Program-made: the position numbers and the translations under genes
Notes under the pieces: generated by a model
Seen by the model: the letters and a program-made list of their open reading frames with translations, nothing else
Told to the model about the DNA's origin: nothing
Database searches by the model: none
Assembly (NCBI GenBank): GCA_940337035.1
Contig: CALNHX010007724.1
Location: forward strand, 1 to 64,000
Source of the DNA: Agriotes lineatus
Lineage: Eukaryota > Arthropoda > Insecta > Coleoptera > Elateridae
Direction: 5' to 3'
Length of the DNA stretch: 64,000 nucleotides
Shown: in pieces, positions 58,301 to 64,000 of the stretch
How the letters are laid out: each line of letters begins with the position of its first letter
Numbering within the stretch: the first letter of the stretch is position 1

Positions 58301-58709
58301 CCTGAGTTAGGCAATTAAAGCATACACGGAGCTCTTTTGCCTTTGAATTTCTGTCAAGAGAAGACAGCTTGACAAACTTGTCGCATTTGTACAAGGGATG
58401 AGATCCTTTACAAAGTGGACACGAAGGGGTACCTGACACAAATGATTTCGAATGTACCTTGGAAGACTTTTCGGGTACAAGCTTAATATTTTTTACCTCT
58501 AGAGTTTCTAGAAGATTTGCTGTGTTTTGTAGAAATTCCTTGAACTCGTCAAGATTAGGCAGGTCAGAACTTGACCGGTTTCTAAGGACCTCCCATTCAC
58601 GGAATGTCGTGGGGTCCAGTTTTTTAGAAACGACATAAATGATAACAACATCAAGAAGCTCGCTTTCGGTTGCTAACGATTTGATTGCTGTAAAATGTTT
58701 GAATAACAT
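55389..58709 (-). CDS. BEL/Pao Gag C-terminus - protease - integrase polyprotein lacking RT and RNase H
   Basis: This is an open frame of 1106 codons. Residues 97-150 contain a Cys/His cluster (CPLCKGSHPLYKC, CFNCLTQGHLSSRC, CRKC) typical of BEL Gag nucleocapsid. The protease triad is LLDSGSQSNF at 222-230. After an RT-leader-like block (GRFVVSIPLKEPVEVLGDS, IAHKRFLS, about 430-447), where RT should begin, residues about 450-588 are two 71-codon repeats. Each holds 20-residue units (ISDSTSSKATNRSSLSEISQ) joined to DPLGL...SLWWHGP.WLSE.EASWP. The YxDD box and RNase H are absent. The integrase follows with a zinc-binding block (HEHLRLLHAG...CLRC), the triad at TGIDYGGPF, YSDNGTNF and FGGLWEAG, and a C-terminal RLGRVTELHPG block. 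Full-length BEL polyproteins are several hundred residues longer. Confidence 0.92.
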   Translation of the reverse strand: MLFKHFTAIKSLATESELLDVVIIYVVSKKLDPTTFREWEVLRNRSSSDLPNLDEFKEFLQNTANLLETLEVKNIKLVPEKSSKVHSKSFVSGTPSCPLCKGSHPLYKCDKFVKLSSLDRNSKAKELRVCFNCLTQGHLSSRCSSKYTCRKCKSRHNTLLHEDKPQNASSSQPGSAMSAETPVELNQSISAFCSNALQVLLPTATAKLIADDGTPHVVRILLDSGSQSNFIRSDLCKRLKLPTREVNVTVSGLSKATSQIKARCDIKLQAPHTSYSIGLSCLVLDEITGTTPSFRVQRNSFKVPDNIKLADLSYDQPGTIDILIGSPIFWQLLCIGQIGLGPNLPILQKTRFGWIVSGPTGPPSAYPVQCNLSTIKDASDPIARFWQLEHYPEEKVRTSEENACEAHFVQNTQREANGRFVVSIPLKEPVEVLGDSLQIAHKRFLSVENISDSASSKATTRSILPEISQISDSTSSKATNRSSLSEISQIVDPLGLSSLWWHGPTWLSESEASWPTSMFNISDSTSGKATNRSSLSEISHISNSTSGEATKRSILSERWQIFDPLGLLSLWWHGPAWLSEGEASWPTSRHVRAELPEFKKEVQSFSVTSVEPFPFNQYSSLAGLQRVTAYCFRFYNNARTPKADRLSGPLSTDELQASLVRLARFSQRESFPDEFKLLSQNKPVKQSSALISLNPYLDSKGLLRVGGRLHNSQLPFDKKFPLVISGNHPFAKLLVSHEHLRLLHAGPQMLLANLRERYWITSGRNIVKQVVHQCLRCFKFSPKLTEPIMGDLPASRIQSSPPFHTTGIDYGGPFMIKDRKGRGSKLVKSYLCLFVCFVTKAVHLELVAGLSTEAFLMAFRRFVARRGKPLHVYSDNGTNFVGANSELIELGNFLAEQGLSISESVASDGVAWHFIPAHTPHFGGLWEAGIKSSKHHLRRVIGNASLNYNEFCTLLAQVEATLNSRPLSPLSSDPNDLQPLTPAHFLIGRPLVSLPDPNVTEIAESRLSKYQRIQQLHQNVWKRWSKEYISELQQRTKWRTHLSDLQPGSMVLIKDDNLPPLKWRLGRVTELHPGLDGVTRVASVKTVSGIVKRSFAKLCPLPSVVN
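56939..57365 (-). repeat. Nested coding repeat (71-codon x2, each with 20-codon x2)
   Basis: gaagtaggccaagatgcctca recurs at 56947 and 57160, exactly 213 bp apart. Within each block the sequence ctgaaatatgggatatttcag-type unit recurs at about 60-bp spacing. All periods are multiples of three, so the frame through to integrase is kept. Confidence 0.88.
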
Positions 58710-58789
58710 ATCTCTAATAGTACGTAATTTAGTTGCAGATTCCTTACTGCACGATTCAAGTTCGAATATAGCATTGAGGTGGTTATGAA

Positions 58790-59473
58790 TCAGAATTTTT
58801 GATCATTGTAACGATTACACAATGCATCCCAAGCTAGAATGTAATTACTCGCAGTAAACTCTAAACTTTTTATAATTTGGCTTGCATCACCCTGTAAACT
58901 AGCCTTTAAGTAATGCAGTTTTTGAATATTAGTTAGCGCTTGATTCTCATGAATTAAACTAATAAAAATCTCAGGAAATTCCAACCATTCTGACACGTTC
59001 CCTGAATATTTGGGAATCGAAATGGTAGGAAGGCGTACAGCTCGATTATTGCAATGCGAACTGCAATTTAAATGCGTTGATCTCACGCTACCATTAGGAG
59101 ATCCAGAACGATCTGGTGCAACATCAGACTGCTTGTTGTATTCATTAATCAAATATTTAGCTTGTGATATTGCGAAAAAATAAGAATCTTCAAATTCAAC
59201 TTGTTGCTGCATTTCAGATTCTGTATCCTTACTGTTTTCTAAAATTTGTTCATGAACCGCATAATATTCCGATAGCACGGTGGCTATAGCATCCAATCTT
59301 TCTTGCAATTGAACAATCTGAACGCTAGATAAGAATTGATCTTCATCATAAATTGTTTGCAAAGATTGCACGTAATTTGCGAAACGCGTAAGCTTGCCCT
59401 TGATTGAGCCTCGTACTCTTACAAGCGAATCCATAGTTGTTGAAATTAAAAACAATTTAACAGATCGAACCAA
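58790..59473 (-). CDS. gag: BEL/Pao Gag N-terminal part
   Basis: This 227-codon frame holds LTRFANYVQSLQ-type helical capsid sequence, a basic linker and the diagnostic PTISIPKYSGNVSEWLEFPEIF and NIQKLHYLKASLQGDASQII blocks of BEL/Pao Gag, ending WDALCNRYNDQKF-stop. The next 80 nt continue the same protein in another frame and then enter the 1106-codon ORF. One base appears missing in the A-run at about 58799-58803. BEL Gag-Pol is usually one ORF, so this is a recent frameshift, a homopolymer sequencing error or, less likely, a programmed shift. Confidence 0.88.
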   Translation of the reverse strand: MVRSVKLFLISTTMDSLVRVRGSIKGKLTRFANYVQSLQTIYDEDQFLSSVQIVQLQERLDAIATVLSEYYAVHEQILENSKDTESEMQQQVEFEDSYFFAISQAKYLINEYNKQSDVAPDRSGSPNGSVRSTHLNCSSHCNNRAVRLPTISIPKYSGNVSEWLEFPEIFISLIHENQALTNIQKLHYLKASLQGDASQIIKSLEFTASNYILAWDALCNRYNDQKF

Positions 59474-60061
59474 CTTTCGTACGCCACTGGTACGGAAATT
59501 TTTTTACAACGCAGACAGCGCTTGATAACGACGCGAGAATCTTGGCGCTAACGACGCAGAAAACGACCCTGGTACAACGCGAGATTATTAACTTGTGACT
59601 GAATTGTACTCGCGCACAACGAAATAGCTTGGCATTTCACGCAATTAAAATGTTTATATGACCCATAAACCATTTGTTTACGCAATAATACGCAGCTGAA
59701 ATTATGCACATGCATAACACAGATGATAGAAAACCAAATTCATGCATAGGAATTGCAAAAATAGGAAATTAGGCTTACATTGATATTGGTGTGTGCCGCC
59801 TCTCTCGTTATTCTCGTTGCTGTGGTTTGTACTACCGTCTCGTCTGCAGCTGCACGCTGCCTCCACACCTGCACGAATTTGGAGCGAGACTTGGCGTTTG
59901 GCTTTCTCGCTCTAACGTTGATAGCACCGTATGCTGTCTTCCTTCCTCTCGTTAGGAACGAAAACTGCTTGTTGTACTTACTTGCCTTGTACAACTGCGA
60001 CTCCGGGCCGATGATCCATGCGGCACGAAGGAACAATGTGGCTTTTCCGGGCTCGTACTAA
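59474..60061 (-). other. BEL/Pao 5' leader
   Basis: About 590 nt lie between the primer-binding site and the gag ATG at 59473. Plus- and minus-strand frames of 90-98 codons here have no recognised domain and I treat them as chance. The packaging signal would be expected here. Confidence 0.6.
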
Positions 60062-60078
60062 TCCGGCTCGAAGGACCA
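60062..60078 (-). promoter_or_regulatory. BEL/Pao primer-binding site
   Basis: The minus strand reads TGGTCCTTCGAGCCGGA, one base from the 5' LTR. It begins with TGG as a tRNA CCA complement and is a familiar BEL/Pao-type site. Confidence 0.8.
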
Positions 60079-60079
60079 A

Positions 60080-60419
60080 TGTTGGGGAGCCTCTCAGTTT
60101 TCCGTTATTTTGGAAAATTCCTGATTGCTAGCTCGCCTTGGACGTTAATGGACTGTATTGATTTTATTTCTTCACTGAATTATACACTCGTTGAAAGCAA
60201 AGTAGGTAATTTATTTGCTATAAATTTACACGAACAGTTTAACATTTAAACATGTGAACAATAATTACTTTCGCAGAGCGGACCTTTTCGCGTGCTGCCT
60301 CGTTGACAGACGGATTTGTAAGTGAGTTTTTAGAATCGGAAGCCCGCCCGGCAGTCTACTGCGCACAGTATGAATTCAGAATGCAAGAGAGGCGGCAAAA
60401 GTTTATAAAGTCCTTAACA
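60080..60419 (-). repeat. BEL/Pao 5' LTR (340 bp)
   Basis: Nearly identical to 54854-55193; the substitution I saw is G/A near 60148. Confidence 0.9.
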
Positions 60420-60424
60420 TACCG

Positions 60425-61149
60425 TATTTTTCGAACATTAATACAAGTTTTAAATTTTTTTTTTAGTATTCTGCAGTTACTTCAGTACTACATTCAATAC
60501 AACGGCTTACAATTATGCATAGTTATTAGTTAAATATATGCGTGTCTAACCACTTTAGAAATGAGCCTACTTATTTGTATATCTGATAGCTTGACATTAG
60601 AAGTCAGTAGTTGATAATGCAAAAATTGCAAAACACAGTTGCTTGGTGCATGAGTTGTTATAAAAACTTTATACAATTTGTTACAAACCGCATAGTGCTA
60701 TTGTATTTATATCAAGTTAAATATAATTTTTTGTTCAGTAATAGTTGATACTTGTGGCAACAGTAACATTGGTTGGTAGCCATTTCAAGTAGCAAGTACG
60801 CGTTACAACAAATATGCAGTAGATGGCTCTTACTTTACCACTCCTATACTAAACAATAATTCCAGATAAATATAACTAACAATTACGACATCTGCAGTAT
60901 CTATGTTATGTAATACACAGCAAAGTTTTTAAACCTGGTTATCATCCAACGCGTGATATAAATACCAGGTGTTATGTAAACGTAAAATGTATCATAATTT
61001 ATAGCTCGTTTCTCCATTACCATTAGGGAGCAAGTTAAATGCTCGGTATTTTATTTCTACTGCAGGTCATATTTTCCCGATAGTTTGTCCAAATGCATGA
61101 CTAGAAAATAATGCTCGATAAGTGCACTGAGTGCTCGATATATAATTTA
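60425..61149. other. Duplicated region without recognised gene, copy B right part
   Basis: Resumes the sequence interrupted by BEL/Pao and matches about 37289-38145 of copy A. It contains the right inverted arm (about 60790-60975) and has the uninterrupted site of copy A's 108-bp insert (tttaccactcctatactaaac near 60836). Confidence 0.55.
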
Positions 61150-61151
61150 TA

Positions 61152-62328
61152 CAGGGTGTATTAAAACATGCGGCTAATAATTACACCACGTTGACCACGC
61201 ACCACGCAATTCTACGTAGAAAGACAAGCACAAAACTCGCATACAAATTTAGTATTACCTCTTTGGTTAAGGAGTTATTTAATGCTCAAACTTTTTTCGA
61301 CTATGGTTGAGAAATAGATTTAAACAGTATCAACAACACATAATTCAACAATTAAAATAAGTAATCAAATATAAATTATAACATTTTGGTAATTAGTTTA
61401 CGTATAGTTTAATATTTAAGAATGCAAAATCTTCGCGATTTATAGTTTTGGAAGACGTTGCAACTATGCATTAATTATAAGGTGGGTTTATTTTCAAAAT
61501 GTAACAATAAAAAGTTCATAACTGGATGTATTAATGTCATTTGTGACACTTGAAAAGTCACTTTTCTTTTTGTAAAACCTGCTTCACTCATTATTTATTA
61601 GTTATTCCCTGTTATTATTGTTCTAACTTACTTTGTTCCTTGTTTGATTCTTCAGTTTTGTGTTTTTGGTTTTGGGAAAAAACATGGCATACAGTTTTCG
61701 TGAATACGCAGATATGTATTTGATATTAGGCGAATGATGCGGAAATTTTCATTTAGCTTCAAATTGATATGCCGAACGTTATGTAAACAGGAGACACCCT
61801 AATGCTCATGTCATTGAAAGACTAGAGCGCCGCTTAAAAGGAACAGGGAGAATGGAACCTATGCAGGGAGTTGGTGGAGGGCGACTACGACATGTATTAC
61901 AACCCGAAATAGAAGAAAACATCTTACCGGTATTTGAAGACGAACCTCGACAAAGTACCCGTTCTGTGGCTCGAAGACTTAATATTAGCCATACTGCTGT
62001 ACATCGAGTGTTAACAGAAAATCTCTTACATCCGTTCCACTTTCAGCGAATCCATGGGTTGCTTCCGGAAGATTTTGCAGATGGTTATTACGGCAACACG
62101 CAGTCAACCTGGCTTTCATTGAAAACATTATATGGACGGATGAAGCAACATTTACCTGTAACGGAATGTTTAATATGCACAATATGCACCACTGCGCCGG
62201 TGAAAACCCTCATGTCTTCCATCAAACTAATCACCAGTTTAGATTCAGCGTCAATGTATGGGCTGGAATTATCGGAAATAGATTAATAGGGTCACACATT
62301 TTGCCTCGTCGATTAAATGCCGAAAATG
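61152..62328 (+). mobile_element. Mariner-type transposon, copy B, right end deleted
   Basis: The left TIR CAGGGTGTATTAAAACATG follows TA (61150-61151). Homology to copy A stops at ccgaaaatg (62328) and jumps to sequence equivalent to about 40108 (ctctgtataatattta). The last part of the transposase gene, the right TIR and about 200 bp of flank are gone. Its first part is slightly better preserved than copy A, for example ARRLNISHTAVHRVL is complete. Confidence 0.85.
61684..62328 (+). pseudogene. Mariner-like transposase, copy B, truncated
   Basis: Starts MAYSFREYADMYLILGE and has the same TGA at codon 18 as copy A, so that stop predates the duplication. The open stretch 61852-62286 carries QPEIEENILPVFEDEPRQSTRSVARRL and an HTH, with later frameshifts around TDEATF-like sequence (tggacggatgaagcaacattt near 62132). 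The C-terminal catalytic part is deleted. Confidence 0.82.
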
Positions 62329-62737
62329 GTCAACTCTGTATAATATTTAGGAACTCTAATTCCACTCAATGCTCGGTATGAAATTTACTTGTTTTCTTCT
62401 GCTTGGCTTTTTTATTTGCCTTTTATTAAAGACGTTATAGCTATACATAGACACACACTTTTTCCTGCGGGAATGAACGTAACACACTAGATGTGCTGGG
62501 AAAAGCGTCCGTGTATGGGTATCTGCACGCGAGTTTCGTGTCGTAAAAGGCCGAAACAATTTTTAAAAACTTTTTATTCAAACTGTAGAAGCTTATAATA
62601 AACTGCAGGAGTTGCTTCAAGTAGGTTACAAGTCTGTGGCAAAAAGGCATAAGGGTATAAGTCGACTTATCTCATTTTTGATTTTATTGATGCCCGTGTC
62701 CAGAGCAATATCGGGCATCTAAATTCAAGAGGATATA

Positions 62738-63177
62738 CTATCCATTCACAAAACTTGTGAACTGTCAAAATGCTGTCAAGTTGGTACCTTGTTTAAATTC
62801 TGTTTTAGAACTTCTGCTTACTGATTTTGGCAGCACTGAAATATTTGAAATTTAAAAACTTGGCTATGTCACTTTCTTGTAGAAAAATAACCTCCCAAAT
62901 TCTTTAATTTTTGTGCATACACTTCAATTGTTATGGAACAGAAACGAAAGAGGGTTTTATTATTAGAAAGGGAAAAAAGGCTATAGTTGATTATTACAAA
63001 GAAAAACTAGAAGAAAATAGTTGTGACTTTTGACACATGTAACATAACCTTAACTTTAAATATTACTAGAAATAACTAGATCCGAAGTACATTCCCAAAA
63101 AACTCTAATTTTCAGTTACACTCAGCAAATATTTAAAAAATTGACATTGATAGTTCATGAGTTTTGTGAATGGATAA
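62738..63177. mobile_element. 440-bp MITE with TA target duplication, absent from copy A
   Basis: The ends CTATCCATTCACAAAACT and, inverted, TTATCCATTCACAAAACT have TA at both flanks (62736-62737 and 63178-63179). Deleting it with one TA reproduces copy A's ggatataagtc exactly. No ORF. A Tc1/mariner-type MITE is likely. Confidence 0.88.
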
Positions 63178-63539
63178 TAAGTCTACATACCATAACCGCA
63201 TTGTTACAGCAAGTTTTCTAAATGGGATATGTAGACCTATTCCCTGAAAATTCACTAAAAATTGATAAAAAACAAATTTAGTCAATGGCAAATAGATACA
63301 TGCGTACTAATACCCCGAGTCAAAGCTTTTCGTAAAGTTATCTGCAACGCCAGAACAGCATATGTTAACTTAAACCCTTTTGCCATTTCATAACTTTCCG
63401 TTTTTGTTGGAAACAAATAACTTATGTACACTTATACTACGAGTGCATTTCCATGCAGATGAAATAGCGTGTTTTAGCGGTCCATTTTTCCAGTGTTATT
63501 ATTAGTTATTATAGTGTAGTTTAACGAATAAGTGCCAAA

Positions 63540-63600
63540 ATGGACAGACGCTCTCGTGCGTACAGAGTTTTTCAGAAGTGCTGTAACACAAAGTTAACCG
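63540..63600 (+). CDS. First-exon-like frame with splice donor, copy B
   Basis: MDRRSRAYRVFQKCCNTKLT is followed by GTAAGT at 63601, parallel to 40874-40934. Length and donor are conserved between copies. The function is not known. Confidence 0.4.
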
Positions 63601-64000
63601 GTAAGTTTACACATAACCTCACATTATTCGAACTCGAAACCACATATTCTTGTTTAGTTTATGTCTACATATGCTGTTTTGCCATAGTAATTATTTATCA
63701 GAAACTACATATTCCGGGAAATTGCAAAAAGCTATATGTCAACTTATACCCTTTTGCTATGTCATAAAATTAATAAAAGGGAATTCGATAAGGTATAGGT
63801 TCCGTATTTATTTATTTTCTAGTAGAAATAGTTTTAGAATCAATAGCAAAGCAAGCTGTGGTCAATAAATCGACTTGTTTCTTTTGATTACCAGCGAAAA
63901 GAATTAAATGTTGTTCTCATATCTCCAGAAAAATAGTTTTTTGATGTTCCTGTAAAATGATCATTTTTGACTTATACCCTTTTGCCTTTTCACCACAGAA

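Larger units (their letters stand above)
54854..60419 (-). mobile_element. BEL/Pao LTR retrotransposon, RT-deleted, 5566 bp
   Basis: Two 340-bp LTRs (54854-55193 and 60080-60419) were found to differ at one base (near 54922/60148). The flanks are ttccg (54849-54853) and taccg (60420-60424), a 5-bp duplication with one mismatch. Copy A shows the empty site near 37289. In minus orientation the order is 5' LTR, primer-binding site, about 600-nt leader, gag, protease, a repeat region replacing RT and RNase H, integrase, purine tract and 3' LTR. Recent insertion despite loss of RT means it moved using polymerase supplied in trans, or lost RT after insertion. Confidence 0.93.
42986..64000 (+). repeat. 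Copy B of the ~20-kb direct duplication (runs off window end)
   Basis: It aligns collinearly with 22812-41326. Extra insertions here are the P-superfamily element (43636-48097), BEL/Pao (54854-60419), MITE (62738-63177) and a 63-bp insert (43027-43089). It retains the THAP frame, the LINE 5' part and a complete hAT MITE that copy A lost. It lacks the right part of the mariner element. Confidence 0.9.
62636..64000 (+). mobile_element. MITE-like element with GGTATAAGTC motifs, copy B
   Basis: Counterpart of 40411-41326; the left end is gtggcaaaaaggcataagggtataagtc. It is interrupted by a 440-bp MITE (62738-63177) and reaches the window end at its right inverted repeat. Confidence 0.55.

Noticed and set aside
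59780..60061. 93-codon plus-strand frame with a hydrophobic start
   Set aside because: It lies antisense to the BEL/Pao leader, is limited to that element, and has no support as a gene.

Overview
The window looks like repeat-dominated DNA from an insect nuclear genome, possibly a beetle although the species cannot be fixed from the sequence. The reasons are AT-rich sequence, intron-like interruptions, and a dense nest of insect-type transposable elements: an errantivirus with env, BEL/Pao, Ty3/gypsy, a non-LTR element of RTE-like character, P/THAP, hAT and mariner elements, and hairpin MITEs. I found no convincing single-copy host gene, no tRNA or rRNA, and no prokaryotic-type operon or CRISPR.

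Layout. 1-717 is flank. 718-10448 is a minus-strand tandem array of a large non-coding LTR retrotransposon: three 1818-bp LTRs and two ~2.14-kb internal regions, flanked by a 4-bp target duplication. 10453-17530 holds unrecognised DNA, then an LTR-like block with an adjacent primer-binding-like site, split by a 1464-bp hAT element. 17546-19115 is a broken Ty3/gypsy gag-protease-pol start. 19270-19846 is a non-LTR 3' end. 19.9-22.8 kb is a run of MITE and foldback hairpins.

From 22812 to 41326 and again from 42986 to the window end lie two direct copies, A and B, of one composite region of about 20 kb. Both contain a long-inverted-repeat element, a 1.1-kb hAT MITE nested in an RTE-like LINE, a hairpin MITE, a mariner element and a MITE carrying a small exon. 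After they separated, copy A gained an errantivirus (24323-32244), a hAT (34539-36007) and a 108-bp SINE-like insert. Copy B gained a P-superfamily element (43636-48097), a BEL/Pao element (54854-60419), a 440-bp MITE and a 63-bp insert. Each copy is therefore an empty-site control for the other, and most insertion ends and target duplications can be read directly.

Most notable items: (i) the 4462-bp TIR element with an 8-bp target duplication encloses two convergent transposase genes of different families, a P-type and a DDE_3/Tc1-like gene; (ii) the BEL/Pao element has lost its reverse transcriptase and RNase H in frame but keeps an open reading frame through protease, a nested peptide repeat and integrase; (iii) the errantivirus has LTRs differing by one base, intact gag and env frames, and a single in-frame TGA between RNase H and integrase; (iv) the tandem LTR array.
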